A stretch of DNA of 64,000 bases from Patiria pectinifera (taxonomy: Eukaryota; Echinodermata; Asteroidea; Valvatida; Asterinidae): the NCBI GenBank assembly GCA_029964075.1, contig CM057140.1, forward strand, positions 10,868,643 through 10,932,642, written 5' to 3'. Position numbers and translations under genes: made by a program. The notes under the pieces are model-generated. The model had not been told where the DNA came from, searched no databases, and saw only the letters and a list, made by a program, of their open reading frames with translations. Numbering within the stretch: position 1 is the stretch's first letter; each line of letters opens with the position of its first letter. Positions 1 through 15,100 of this stretch are shown here, one piece after another.

Positions 1-9
1 TGTTTGCAG

Positions 10-129
10 ATTCGGATCCCTGCAGTCCCAACCCCTGCCAGAACGGCGCCCTCTGTCGCAAGTCCCAGGCCAGCTTGGGCTACTCCTGCAGCTGCCCCGT
101 GGAATGGGGTGGCAAGAACTGCCATATCA
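10..129 (+). CDS. Exon: EGF-like domain
   Basis: The acceptor is tttgcag before position 10 and the donor is GTAAGC at 130. The frame enters with two bases and leaves with one. The product is one EGF-like domain with six cysteines (motif [12 protein letters not shown], then [12 protein letters not shown]). The entry phase means the protein continues upstream of the window. Confidence 0.9.
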
Positions 130-3100
130 GTAAGCATAGGCCTATGTTCACCCTTGTAATCTTGGGTGTTAAGAAGTGTGTTTGTGTGGGGGGAGGGGGG
201 GTATGCTGGACATGTCATTTCCTTTTGTTGGGAATTGCTACTGGCAATGTTCATTCCCTATTAATTTACCGTAGTGCATAAATAAATCCAACATAAAATA
301 ACTAGAGATTTGGCGTGTTTTTAAAAGATCTCAATACAGGGCATGACACTATTTCTTTGGGAAGTAGGGAATAAAAAATAATATTCAAGATAGAATCTAC
401 ACATCACACAAAATAAACACGTTAAATTCATTTATTAAAAAAAAATTAGTCCTAAGTAATTTGTTTTAAAAATTTTGATCTTACGTCGCTTGTAATTTGA
501 TATCTGATGATGTCGTCACGATGTCACAGTAATAATATGCACACCTTTTGATGTTCATTTCAAGTGTTGATGTTCATTCCAAGTTTCAAGTTTATGCCGT
601 ATGTATCGGTTAGAAGAAAAGTGACAGATAAATTTTGTCAATAATTAAAAATAAAGAAAGAAGGGAAATTTAAAACACTTTTAAAATGGTGACCGGGTGG
701 TAATTGATCACCCAATTGTGAATAATAATAACTTACAGTTTTTCATTTGTCATTTACATGCTGGACCATAAACATACGTGGAAGCTAATGTTAATAAACT
801 CATCTTTAATTATAGGTCTTGTTCAAATGACGTCAATTCCCACAGACCATCCACGTGCATCGGCATTTTGAGCGTCAACTTGCATAACGCGCATCGGCTG
901 CATCGTATTTCGAACACATTTCGAGCAACATGCGCGCGTGTTTTGAACATTTTCAGCACCGCGCAATGCGTGCTTGATTGCGTGAAATGCGCAGTTGCAG
1001 TTCTCCTACAGAGATGGCTGCATTGAGCGAGCCCTATTCACATCAATCAAATCAGAAGAGGTCTTTTGCAAACGGAATGCTGTTTGGAGTGTAGAATATG
1101 TCAACTTCTTCCCATTAAGCACTGCAAACATGGCCCCTCCATGGTAGTCTCTTGGTGGACTTCTGATATGTGACTTGCTTCTGTTGTGACACAAGAGGCC
1201 TATGAGGTGGTTGGATTCTTTAACTTGAACTGGAATTTTGCTTGATGCTACATTTCAACAGAAACGCACAAGTGCTGTGCCTACGGTGATCCCCATTACT
1301 GCAACTTTGAAGGCAAGAAATTCAACTTCCAGGGTCACTGCGAGTACATCCTGGCCCGAACCCTGGTCACTACTGCCCTCGATCACTTCACGATCTCTGC
1401 TGATAACATCGCCAGCTCACGACGCCCCACTGTGTCCGTCACTCGAGAAGTCTATGTCGAAATCGGCGACAAGGTATGAGACATTTGTTTGTAAACCATT
1501 CAATTTAGCTGCTTTAATCAGTTGCCCATAAATAAGCAGTCACAACTGTAAAAATATCTTCTCGATTGTTGGTTAGTTTATGACATCTGCACTCGTAAGC
1601 AGGTGGTTGTGGGTTCGAGTCCTCTCAAACTCTCAGACAGCACTAATACACAAAGACTAGGTGGGAGAATACAAATCAATGTTTTATGTGTTACTAATTC
1701 ATTGTTCACATTTGCTACTTGTAACAGAGCAAATCAGCATTAGTTTGAACTATTGGTCATAGAATTCAAATAAATATACTTGGAGTAGGGCCGTGACCAA
1801 AGCGGTAGTTTGTGGCTATGGTTTTTTCTTTTTTACAATTTGCTTGCTATGGTGAAAAGCCGTAGCCGACCGTACCCGTTTTGGATGCACCGACAATAAA
1901 TTAAACAGCCATTCATAATATATCTAAGACAGTTTACCCATTCCTATTGGTCGAGAGCCCCTCACGTGGCCAGTCTTAAATGGATGATAAAGACCGGGTG
2001 GCTGGTCTTAAACACTTTCCAGTGTCGCATGAAATTTGGACTCCTATGAAATCCAGTGCCTTTTACCGTTTTATTGGTTGAACGTTCACAATCCTCATGT
2101 AGGCATGCGCAATACTACTAGTGAGTCAGTATTTCTTAGTTCTAAATTCACAACGCACTCACAACAGCTGCAACTGTGTGTCATCTCGCAGTACGTGTGA
2201 CGCGCGCACCAATCTCCATAAAAAGAGTTGTTTACGTCTTACTCGCATGCTGGACACTCCAATATTAAGCTAGAGGAGTGTTTCGAAAAACAGAAAGTAA
2301 ACTTGTCGAACAAAATCGTTGGAAATTATTTATTTTTGAATTGTTTTGACTTTTGGACCAAAAATGTTTGATTTTTTGACCGAAAAGGTATTTATGAATG
2401 GGAATAAATATGTGCTTGGTCGGTGTTAAACACTATGTTTAAGACTGGTTGGAGTCTGGTATGCTGATTATTACCCTCGGCTTCGCCTTGGGTAAATTAT
2501 CAGCATTCCAGACTCCAACCAGTCTTGAACATAGTGTTAAACACCTTCCAAGCACACATGTATTCCCTAATTAAGTGAGTTAAGTATCCCCTTTGCAGAA
2601 ATTTGACTTCAAGAAAAATCGGGAAGTTTTTGTGAACGGCGAGCGCATCACGTGCCCCTATGAGATTGATGGAATCTCAGTCACCGATGGCGGTAACAAA
2701 CGTGTGGTAAGTCTTTGCTTTCCTGTGATTTGCTCATAAATCCATATATAGAGATATAACAAATATCCATATACCTTTTTTTTCTGACCTGCCGATCCTG
2801 TTTTGGAAGGCATGTAATCGGAAGTGGCAGTAATTTTTACTTCGCCTTAATTTCTTAATTTCAAACAAACTTGTAATCAATACTTTTCCAGTTCAATGAT
2901 CATTGTTTTTTTTTTAATTACAAATTTGTTGTTTTGTTTAAATCTCCTCTGAATTTTAAGGAAAATTTTCCTTAAAAACCCCCATGATTTGTTCTAAAAT
3001 GCACCAGAGAGCTTCTCAAGTTAAAAAAATTGTGGGGCCCTTTAGTGGGCCCTGAACACCATGCCATGGCTTCGCAAGTTGATAAATCACGACAAAATTT

Positions 3101-6100
3101 CCCCTTAATTCTCACTCTTAGCTCTTACACAAAGTTGGCAGCCCTGCATTTGTGCAGTGGAGAGAATTTGTCTATGAGTTGAAAGATGGAATGTTCCATT
3201 CAACTCGATCTTTCAACTCATGAAAATATTCTCACCATATAGCACTCATAAACATTCATTATTTGTATGCTGCATTGTGGGGAGGTTTTAGAACCGAGTT
3301 TTTTTGGGGGGGGGGGATTTCCACTGTTCCCACAGTGTCTTTGGACCCAACAATACCAAACTATGGGTGGCTGGCACCATGTTAAGGGGAAGGTTTTTAT
3401 TGTTAGGGATGAGTTATGGGGACTATCTGCTGTCACCATAATGTCTTCGGTCCCCATAATACCATGGCCCAACTTGGTGTAGTAGTCCCAACAGTTACAG
3501 AACATAAAAGTGTGAACTTTGTATTCTTTTATGTCTGAGGACTTGGAACAAAGGGTTTCCTGCGATAACAATAACCCCAAGGACCTGACCAAGTCCTCGG
3601 GAGCTTTTCGTGTACAAACCTTATGGGAGATGTTTAGAAAGAGCAAATTAGGCTGTTTTTGTATGATCTTGTTATCCTTCACGTCTGAGGACTTGGAACA
3701 AAGAGTTTCCTGCGATAATAACCCCAAGGACCTGAGCTAAGTTCTTGGGAGCTTTTCGTGTACAAACCTTATGGGAGATGTTTAGAAAAAACAAATTAGG
3801 CTGTTTTTGTATGATCTTGTTATCCTTCACGTCTGAGGACTTGGAACATAGGGTTTCCTGCGATAATAACCCCAAGGACCTGAGCTAAGTCCTCAGGAGG
3901 TTTTCGTGTACAAACCTTATGGGACATGCCAAGAAAAAATATGAACAATATAGCATCAAAAGAATGTAGCAATAAGTGTCCTCAGAAGTATAGTTAAACA
4001 CGCCTGGGTGTACCGCTTCCCTCTATAGATCCTCAGAACAGAGTTTGGTCTGGTGGTCAGCTGGGATGGGAGAAGCAAAGTGGACATCCATCTGATAGAG
4101 GACTACATGAATCAAGTCGAAGGACTGTGTGGTAACTACAATGGAGTAGTTGGGGACGATTTCATCATCAGGGCCACAGGAGAAACGGTATTTGAGTCTT
4201 GTATTCATCTTCTTCCTTATCTTCTACTACAGATCCCCATGAGAAAAAACAAGTCAAAACAGACTTAAAGGGACTGTCCCGGCCAAATGCTAAATAAGAT
4301 TGATGAAATAAATTAAGCAGCCCTGCAAAATGGCAATCAGAGATCCATCAGCATTCTCATTACAAATGATGTGTTCTGTCAAAAAAGACACTTCCTTGCA
4401 GTCAGTCCAAAAAAATAAATAAATAGTTTTCAAATATTGAGAAGTATTGACGTCTTCCCTTTACAATGCCAGCTCTTGAGATTTGAATTGTCTCAGCATG
4501 GTTTTCCTCATTTTAAGTTTGTGATATGTCACGAAACTAAAAACAGAGACATTTCCTGTTGACGTTTTGGATTATGCTTTTCTCGACCTGATACACCTCT
4601 GCAAATCATCCAAAAATCACCTCTAGTGGTAAAATAACGGTTACGAGAATGTATTTAAGATTATCATAATGAGCAGCAATTGCTACGATCCTCAGGGGTG
4701 TAAAATGTCAGCTTTACAGCTGATTTCAGCTGTTTTTGTTTTGGATTTCAGCTTTTTTCCCTCGCTTGCTGTGTACAAAAGTATAGGAGATTTCCAAAGT
4801 TCAGCTTTTTTACACCTTTTTCGGCTTTTTTTATCAGTGGTCACTCACACCCTTGTATCCTTCTCTAATAATGCAGACCACAGACCTTGACCGCTTTGGA
4901 GAGAGCTGGGGTGCTGACGAGACATGCGAAGCCTGTACCGACTGCCAGGAGAAAGACGTGTGTCGCCTGACAGATAAGCTTGACGAAGCACAGGAAGCAT
5001 GCAGCGTGCTGAATGACCGTCACGGTAAACACATACCTCTGTACCAATTTTCTTGGGAACCTATTGCTCAAGACGAGTGAGCGTTTGAATCGAGCTGATG
5101 AAACGTTGGACTTTTATCGTTTTGACAATTAGTTTGGAAAATATCTCACAAGTGCAAGTTTTTTTCTTCTTTTTCACGAATCTCATCCATTTGATTTGTG
5201 AATTTTAGACAGAGTCCAACTCAGTTGTGAACAGAATTCTTGAAGGGCACATGCTTAGTCCTACTCTCATGGAGCTTCCACTGGTTGAATATTTTTTGGT
5301 GTACATTTCCCATCTGAAACAGGACCATTCGCCATGTGCATCGCAGTCATCGATCCCGTGGCCTACTATGAAAGCTGCCTGTACGACTTCTGCGCCATGT
5401 TCCCAGGTCAGGACAACCTGTGCGAAGACATCCAGAAATACGCTGAGGAGTGCATAGATGCGGGGCTGCAGGTCGGCAATTGGAGAAGGCAAGGCTTTTG
5501 CTGTGAGTACAAATTGTATCGCAAATTAAAGTTCTTCACAGTTGTATTTCCCCTGTTCTGGCATACAAGTTAATCACAAGTCAATCGTACGTTAATCATT
5601 TGTTAATCACATGGCAATCACATGGCAATCACATGGCAATCACATGGCAATCACATGGCAATCACATGGTAATCACATGGCAATCACATGGCAATCACAT
5701 GGCAATCACATGGCAATCACATGGCAGTCACATGGCAATCACATGGCAAAAGCAAGTCACATTGCAATCCAGTTTCAAGTCTATAGTCAAATGAACTGTG
5801 ACAAAGGCTGCATCTGTGTTACGTCAAACCGTCAAACTACCCTCGTTTCTTTTTGTTTTTTTCCCCTTGCAGATGTGGAATGCCCAGTGAACATGGTCTT
5901 CAGCCAGATCGGCACTTTTTGCCCGGATACCTGTGGTGACCAGGATGCATCTAAGGACTGTACAGGACAGGCCGGTCCCACGTGCGTCTGCATGCCGGGC
6001 TTGTTCTTGCAAGGCGGGGATCGTTGTGTGGAAGATGCACAATGTGGCTGCACTTACCAAGGTGTTTACCACGAGGTAAGATCAAGTGCATGACATGCAT

Positions 6101-9100
6101 TGATAGACATGCATTGTGACACACTGGTCCTTTTTTATTTATTTTCATTATGTTTAAGCTAAAGCGCGCATGCTCAATATGAGGCAAAAAATGGAAAAAG
6201 GACCGGTGTGTTTGCTACCACCAACGTCTCAAAAGTCTCCGATTTCAAAATGTGGAGTTTCTGGGTCCAATCGCCCCCTCCCTCCCCCCCCAATATAAAA
6301 AAAACAGAAGAAAAGAAGAGTTTTCTAGATTTTCTAGTTTTCTAGCTCCATTTTTGGTGAATATAACTTAAGGAAATGCTGAAAGGTCCTAAACTGTTAA
6401 GTTTTTACAACAATCTATGCCCTCAAGATTCATTCTGCAAAGAGCTGCGATGCTGCATTAACCCATTAGCCGGCCTCACACCGGCCCAGACTGATCACAA
6501 CTGGAGATTTGTATTGCAAGCTTTTTTTCTTTTTTTTCTTCAATGCCCACAGTGCGTCAGACAGCAAAGAGATTGTGTCTTATTAACAGCTCCATACAAA
6601 GTCTGTTTTTGTTTTTGCCTCGGCAGAACGGCGGACAATTCATGGCGAGCGACTGCAGTGAAATCTGCTCCTGCAATGCGGACCACGAAGCCGAGTGCGT
6701 GGAGATCACGTGCAACGACCACGCTGAATGTCGGATTGAGGACGGTGTCCGCGGATGCTATTGCAACGACGGATGGACCGGAGATGGCATCGAGACCTGC
6801 GATGGTAACCCACACTCATTTTAGACTGGCGTTCTCTCATCAAACGAATCAAATAGTATCAGAAGTGACTAACTAGGTCAACTGAAATAGATTTTGCTTC
6901 TCAGACAAGTGAAGTTTATGTATTAAGTTTTCATTGTTAAAAAAACTAACCAATTTTCAACACTGGTTCTTTCTGAACCTATGTTTCTAGACAGAAGACA
7001 GTGACTTATTATTTGCTGTTATTCGCAAACATCATTCTGAATTTGCACTTGGGAAAGCTTCGTATCATATCTAATGGGATGTTATTATCTAGGAGAGAGT
7101 CTTCTCCAGCAGTTGAATTCATGATATGCTTCCCCTGTCAACAGAAATCCTTCAGCCAGTGGATGTGGTGGTTTGCGAGGACGATAAGCTGAACATTGAC
7201 TGCTCAGCATCCAACGAGCGCATTGAGATCGTGTTGGCTGTTTACAGCACTGAGCCACGAGACGATTGCCCTGCCACGGCCAACAATGCGGATGTTGAAG
7301 AGTTCCGCTACGCCAAGACGATCATCCGCAACCGTTGCCACAACCAGCCCAGCTGCACAGTCAGTGTCAGTTCCCTGGTCTTTGGGAACTTTGGCGGGGA
7401 TGCCCCCAAAGCACTCTACGTCCGCTACCAGTGCCGTGAGATCGTACCCGTTGGAATCTGCCACCCCGACGTCGAGCTGATTGCTTGCCAAGGCAGCGAC
7501 CTGGAGATCGAGTGCAGCAACCTGAAGGTAGACCTCATCCACGCCGACTTTGGCCGACGGCAAGGGGACTACACCTGCTCGACAGACGACAGCGAGGCAC
7601 TGACGCAAGACTGCTTCGCACCCTCAGCCTTGTTCAAGATGGTGCAAGCATGCCACCTGAGCCCCATGTGCACAATAAATGCCATCCCGGACACCTTTGG
7701 CAGCGACCCCTGCCCAAACACCAACAAATATCTCAGGGTAAGTACTGGGCTTTAGTTGGAAGTGAAATAGTAATCAAGTCTTCGCAAGTCACATCACAAG
7801 TTCAGTCTGATGTCAAGTGGCAAGCTTTTACAATTAATTGTCACAAAAGACTTGCATTTTCATTGTCCACCCCCTTGCTACTTGTGATCTAACTATTGAT
7901 TGACGCGATTACTTCTCCGATTAACATCACCTTTCTATTAAAATAGATCAGTTTTGACCCCCCCCAAATGTTTAATAGAATTATGGTCTTTAATTAACCC
8001 TAGCTCCCTAGCGTCTTTTACTAGGAACTGGTCTAAGTCCGTCAAAATCCATCAATCACTGTGCGTCCAATACAAAACTGTACATGACATAATGGAATCC
8101 ACCACTGACGCACTGGTTGACATTCATGGACTCGCTGCACGTGGCGTTTATCACAATAGCAGTACAGGAAGCTAGGCAAAATCAATCAGATACCCCTAGC
8201 ACTGCTTCAGCCCATTAGGCCCAAGTCCATCATACTCCATCAATATTTGGTCATGCCAGGCCTTCTGGACCAAGTCCCCCAAAATCCACCAAAAAGGGGG
8301 GGGGGATGGATTTTGATGGAGTTGGGGTGGTTAGGGTTAATGCTCAAGCCTCACCAGTAAATTAATCACAACCAACAATTGATAAAGAATTCAATGCGCT
8401 GGACAAGTATGTAACTTTACTTGAAATACTCTGAAATGCCCCCTGTCGGTGTTTGCTTCCATGCTGAGGGAATTAACTAGCCTGAACATACTGAAGAAGT
8501 GTTTTATGGGCAGAGGGTAATTATAATGAGGGGTAGATTCAAAATGTGCTTTTACCCTTTCCCGATGATACATTATGAGCTCTAGTATACTCAGTGCTGT
8601 GCTAGAGATTGCGAGAAAAATTCACAAGCTTGCTTGAGTGGGACTCGAACCCACAACCTCCTGCCTCCTAGTGCAGAGGAGATTATTGCTATTATTATTA
8701 TTTATTCGGCCAACAGATGAACAAAAGTACAATGACAAAGCAAATGTACATGTATATCATAAAGCTAACAAAAAAACTGAAAATTGAAACTATTTGTTTT
8801 GTCTGTAGATTCACTACAGATGCGACACGGCTCCAGATCCGAGAGAGTTGGAGGAGGATAAATGTGAACCCAATCCCTGCGGCGACAATGGAAAATGTGA
8901 AGCCATCAGCCTCGAACCCAAATACAACTGCAAGTGCAACCCAGGTTTCACCGGCACACACTGCGATATTGGTACGGCTCGTTCTCCAATGACCCACAAA
9001 CAGTCCTGGGTCTATATTTCATGACACTGCTCAGCAGAAAATATTGCTTAGGAATGTTTGGACTTAACCCTTAAGTGTGCCCTGGAGGTTATGCATTGTT

Positions 9101-12100
9101 TTGTTTCCTCCGGCTGGTGGTAATTTGAGTGTACATTGCCTATAGCTGTATATTCATAGTAAAAGCTGTAAACTCAGTGGATCTTTCCCTATCAACGAGT
9201 AATAAAAAAAAATATGTATTTTGATTGAAAATGGCACTTTCACTCTGAATTTGTCCATGATGTGTTACGTTTATGAGGTGCGTTGCTGGAATTAGCCGCT
9301 GGACGTGCATATAAGTTGGGTATGCTAGAAATTTAGCAATCCAATTTCAGAAGTATGTTTTACAGAATGTCATTTCCATGAAGGACATGTATGGATTAAG
9401 GAAAAAATGTTGCAACCTGACGCCACTGTTTTCTTCATATATCATCTCAGTGAAGGTCAGTCATTGCAAAAATGATCATAAGACATGAATCTGGGACTGA
9501 GAAACATTTCCAATTTTATTAGGAGATACTTAGAGAAAATTGTCTTGACTCTCCATTATGTCCATAGACTTTGTACACAACCACTGAAGTGGTGTCCGGT
9601 TGCAACATTTTTTCCTGGATTAATTCAGCAACGCCAATTAGACGTCATTACTGAGGTGGTGCACTAAATGCTACTCTGACCAGTAGGTTGTCAAAATGCA
9701 TGTGCCCCTCCCTTAACTTCCTCAGTATTGGCTTCTGACGTGTGTTAAACAGATTGCTCGATGTAACTCTTTGGTTTCGATATTTTTTCTGTGATGTACC
9801 AGGCACGTCCAGGTGCACAGCGCTCGGTGATCCTCACTACATCAGCTTTGATGGCAAAAAGTTCAGCTTCATGGGCCACTGCAAGTACACCCTGGTCAAG
9901 AACGCAGATGCCGAGGTGCCGGACTTTGAAGTGATAGTCTTCAACGAAGCGGCAAGGCGCAACCCAACCATGTCATCGACCGTGCAAGTCCAGTTCAATT
10001 ACAACGGCAAAGTGAGTGGGTTTTTTTTCTTGATTTTTCGAGTCGATTTCTTCGATTTGGGGAAAGGATGTAAAAATCATCAAATTAAACAACAAAGGGA
10101 TGAGTGGGCTGAAGAATGAAATTGACTTGAGTGGGAATTTGAACCTTGACCTCTGGAACACCACATCAGAGCTCTGCCATGCAGCTTTACTTGGCAATCT
10201 CCGAGTTTCTATGTGTTTGTTCAAGGGGCGCCGGTATAGTTTTCTGAAAGTTAAAGCTTCATATCCTGTTCTTCTCAGTTTCTTTTGTCGACCCTCATTT
10301 TATGTTGGAAATGTGGATTTGAAAATTATTTCTCATCTAAAAGTGGATCTCATGCCCCTAAGATTTGAAGGATTTTAAAATGGTCCATTCTGAAATGATT
10401 TCTCCAATGAGGGAGAGAGAGAGCGCAAAGGTAATAGAAAGTAGGCGCATGCCAAATTTGGTTTTGATAAGTTTTCTGTTATTTTTTCTTCACTCCTTAG
10501 GCCATTAATCTGAAGTACGGAGGACAAACGTTGGTTGACGGCATCAAAACAGAGGGTGTGGACACACCGGAACTGAAAATTAGCGTGAACTATCCCGATG
10601 TGGTAAGACAATCTGATCTAAACCACCTGGGCCAAAGAGTTTACCGAGCTGCTCAGCAAAAAAAATTAATTAAAAAAATCAACAAGAAATTGCTTTGCAA
10701 ATTAATGTGTGAAGTAAAGTCGGCTGAGAACCTGCTTTTGGGCCTAGCAATTTCCTGTGCATATGTAACCTGGAAAAATAGCACACCGTAAGGAACTCGC
10801 ACAAACTAATACAACTAAACTAAAGTCAGGAGCTTGGAAGGGAAAAGTCGCGAGAAAAATTGAACTAATTGAGACAAAAGGGACAACGTTCTAGACTTCA
10901 AACCAAAAATAGAAAAGGAATGGATTTATTCAAGGGGTGCTACTCCTATATTTGAAATGCTAAAAATACTTAAAACCAACAAGTGAAAACTTGGCCCTGC
11001 CACACATAGCAGCTCCATGACGTAGGCCCATGAGCCGCGTTTCATAGCGCTGCTAAGTACTTAAAAAGTTTCTTAGCGCAAAGAAATATTTGCTCTTAAG
11101 CAAGAACAGCTAATTACCAGCTTACAAATCATTCAAACCGTGTGGCTCGTGACCGGTTTTGAGCTTATTTTTGGCCTGAGCACATAAATTCGCTGATCAG
11201 TCTTAGGCAGTTGAAATCATTCAAAATCTGTTATTGACTACGACTGCTACCTCATGAGTCGTTGATAAACAACATGAAATAGTTGATAAACAATATGAAT
11301 TAATACCTATTGAGACTTTTTTGTAGTAAATAATTTGGCAGTAGGAAGACATTTGGCATTACGGACACATTTCAGTGTCTCCCTAAAATGCCTTGACTAC
11401 CATTTCTAGCGTGAGTTTTACTGTCGAAAGTTGCATAAAACAATTCCTTCGAATCAAGAATAGTGTTATTGAAGAGTTTGGGGAGGGGAGAATATTAATG
11501 GGGTTGTGGGAGTTTTTAAATTTTTTTTTATTTGCCAACAAGTCCATTAGAATGTTACCCTAAGGTACCATTCTCGGCAATAGTTATATTTAGATCTCAT
11601 TCTTGACCCCATCTAACCCTTCCCCTTCCCACTAAAATAACACAGGTGATCGAAACCAACATTGGAGTCACTATTTTCTGGGACGGTAAGTTCATGGTGG
11701 AAGTGGACGTGACCGGTGAGTACTACGGCCACACTGAGGGCTTGTGCGGCACATACAACGGCAACCCTGATGACGATTACCTCACTCGCTTTGGAGAAAC
11801 GGTAAATTTACAAAGATATCCTAACCCAAAACCTTGGATCTGTCTTCCACTTCGAGAGATTTTTTTAGGCCCCCTGGCTTGGAGGGATTCTAACTCATTA
11901 AAGGACGTGCTCTCCTTCAGAATGCGATGCGCTGTGCGACAGGATGCAGAACTAGCACTCAACAGCTTGATTTTTGAGAGTCAAAATTTCAACCCCTGTA
12001 ATTCGTTCTTGCATGGTTCTTGCAAGAATAACACACAAAAAACGCCCAGTTTTTAAAGGATGGTTGTGTGGACATATATCCTACTTTTAAATGCTTTTGC

Positions 12101-15100
12101 CAATTAAGATCATTTCGTTTTAAATGCATTTTGTAGCCCAATTGACCTATCGCCGTTTGCGAGTTAGCCACGCCCCTTAGACAACCCTATGGAATTTTGT
12201 ACGTTAAATTTTGTTTGTCTGAGATTTTGCGCGTTCCGCGTCCATTTGCACATCATGTATATTGTACAAAATTTCACAAGCTGTGTTGACGCGATTCTAC
12301 CGCGATAGGCTAGTTGGGCGCATTCCAGGAAGAGATGTTCCTGTAAATCCATCTGTTTTGTGTCTCATAGCTGGATCCAGCGGATGAGACCAATATTCCC
12401 ATCTTCGGACGGTCCTGGTTTGTTGCTGGTGGTGGTTGTGAGGATTGTGTGGACTGTGAGCTTCCTGAAGAATGCAGCGATGCCGGAGTGAAAGATGCAG
12501 CCCAGGAAATCTGCAACAACATCATCAGTGACGATGGTAAACGCCCTGTCAAATTCCGTTTTAGGCCAAAATTGGTAAAAAAAAAAAAAAAAAAAAAAAG
12601 TATGCGGCGGCTTTTTTTTTTTTTTGGCTTTTTTTTTTTCAAATTTTGACTTTTTTTCGGCTCAATGACTGCAAATGGTGATGACTGCAAATGGTGTCAA
12701 ACTAAACTAGAGGACAGAAGAGAGGCCACATAAATATTCTCATCATAACCCCCATATAAAAAACACAAAAAAATTGCTCAGCAGCAGAATTCAGTCAAAC
12801 CAGTGAGTTTGAGTTTGTTTGTTTCATTATCTTCATTGAAAAAACCTTTTTTTTTTTTCTTTCATTCATTTTGCTACCAGATGACGGCGCATACCAGAAA
12901 CCGGAGACTTTTTTTTTTTGGTTTAAACGACAGCTATTTATTTGTATTTAATTTCTTTCAAGTGATGTAAGCAAGGGTTCGTCAAAAAGCAATGGCATTT
13001 ATAATTAAGAAAAGATGAAGAAGAAGTGAAGATGACGAAGCAAGGTTTAGTGTTAGAAGTGGGAGGAAAATCATGGAATGATATTCCAAAGAAACCTGTG
13101 GAATTGGGCAGGAAGTGAAAAAGTCACTCTGCATATCACTCTGATTAAGATTTGAACCTGGTCCACAGAAGTTGATTTATTTATTACATTTCTTTACCCA
13201 GGGTATGCCCAAACAGTTCAAAACTGGTTTCCGTTGGGGCCCTGCATACACTACTAATGATTATACACACATGTACAAATACAACACAACACAACACAAC
13301 ACAACAATCGCCAACCTGACTTTTACATGTATATGACGCGTATACATTTATCTTCACACCTCAACAGTGCAAACAATTTCATGAAGGGTCATTAATGGCA
13401 GTACCACTGCTGCATCAGATTTGACCTAGCCAGCTGGACATGGAGAGCTAGATGGTCAAGTGGTTAAGACATCTGCTCTCGTAAGCCAGAGGTCATGGGT
13501 TCGAGTCCAAATTGAGTATAAAAGCTGCAACAATATAGTTGTCTGACCTTAGAAAGCTGGGAGAGAGAAGTTGTGATCAAGTCAGTCACAAGCCATCATA
13601 AGTAGTCACAAGTCGGTCACAAGTCAATAACAGGTCAGGTGGGAAGCTATTCAAGTGAAGTTTGACGTGGCCCAAGATTTGGCTTATTATTGACTCCATT
13701 AAAAACAATCAAAGAAAGATAGACCCCAGATTTACCTCAATGAGAACCAAGGGTAGGTGCCCAAGGGTACGTGGGTGCACATTCGTGCTTTTCCATGTTT
13801 GAACAATCAGAATTTGAATTCTTGTTATCACTGCTTTGTTCAGGTCCTTTCCAATCCTGCCACGTTGCCGTATCCCCGTCCTTCTATTTCAAGAGTTGCG
13901 TGACCGATCTTTGCACCATGCCGGACGGGCTGGCTCACTGCGATGACTACCAGGCCTACGCTGAAGCATGCAGGGATCAGGGTATCATCGTCAACTGGAG
14001 ACGACAGGACTTCTGCTGTAAGTCCACAAAACGAGAAAAAACACCAGTTCTTCTGCAAGACTAATTGTGTAGGAAATATTCCGTTGTTGGAATATGATTG
14101 TGGTCTAGCTAGCCGTCTTTACATAGAGGCTATGATTTTAATGATAATAAGTTTTCAGTTTACAAACCAATGTTTTATCAACTGATATTGGCTTGCAAGA
14201 CACTGTATCATTATTACCCATGCTCATCAGATTAAAAAAAGCACTCTAAAACCTGTCCTTGGGCAAGCCTCTTTACTCCTACTTGCCTCTCTTCAATAAT
14301 AATAATGGAATTTATTAAGCGCAAATTTTATGTAAACATATTCAAATGTGCTGTTCAAAAATAAAACTGGGCATAGAAACTTCATATGGATAACATACTG
14401 ACCTTAGCAAGAGAGATTGTTTGATGATCTGGCATGACATCCCCAGGGGAATAGAAAACATTCCTAGTTGATTCATGTCAAGGAAAGTAGAGATACATAG
14501 GCCAGATGAGGCACTGGCTTGACAGCAAATTTAGTAGTTATATACGAGCAATTTTACTTAACTACATCGGTTGATTGTTACATTACCAGCAAGTTATCGT
14601 CACTAAACCAGTTAGGGTTAAATTTACTTTACAAGTTGGGATTATTGTAACTTTTAAACTAATTACAGCTAATGTTACTTTACTAGTCCTTGTTATTTTA
14701 CCAGAAAGGGTTAAAGGGAATATACATCATTTGCTTTTGCTGTAATTTTAAGAAATGGATGGAATTGGGGGGTTGGAAATATATGACAAATATAGTTACA
14801 CTAACTTTTTTGAGGTTTGGGGTTCGAAAATGCTTTAAAAACCAAGAAAAACAATCATTTTCCTGTAGTCTGGTTCCCTGACTCCATATAAGAAGAAACA
14901 GAACAGTTTACATACATTGGGGAATTGTAAGGTCTGGGAACCAGTCTAACTGGCTCGTACCCGTTCATATAGGTTTGTAATCGATTGCAAACAAGTGCGA
15001 TGGTCAATTGGGGCCAGTATTTGAAAAAAAGCCAGTTTTTTCCAACGCTCATCGGCCGATCAGCGTTGGAAATTGATTCAAAAATACCACTTGTCTTGAA

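Noticed and set aside
1238-1531. 97-residue ORF overlapping the first VWD exon in another frame
   Set aside because: The VWD frame (GDPHY motif, phase-consistent splicing) is clearly the real one.
3218-3875. Minus-strand ORFs of 169 and 67 residues with repeated [14 protein letters not shown]
   Set aside because: They come from the 149-bp tandem repeat inside a VWD intron, antisense to a well-supported gene.
5600-5800. ORFs rich in [11 protein letters not shown]
   Set aside because: Translation of the 11-bp minisatellite in several frames; intronic.
13444-13515. Functional tRNA-Thr gene
   Set aside because: A and B boxes are present, but the acceptor stem does not pair and similar truncated copies occur elsewhere, so a SINE is more likely. 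The same reasoning applies at 1565, 8628, 28168 and 38002.
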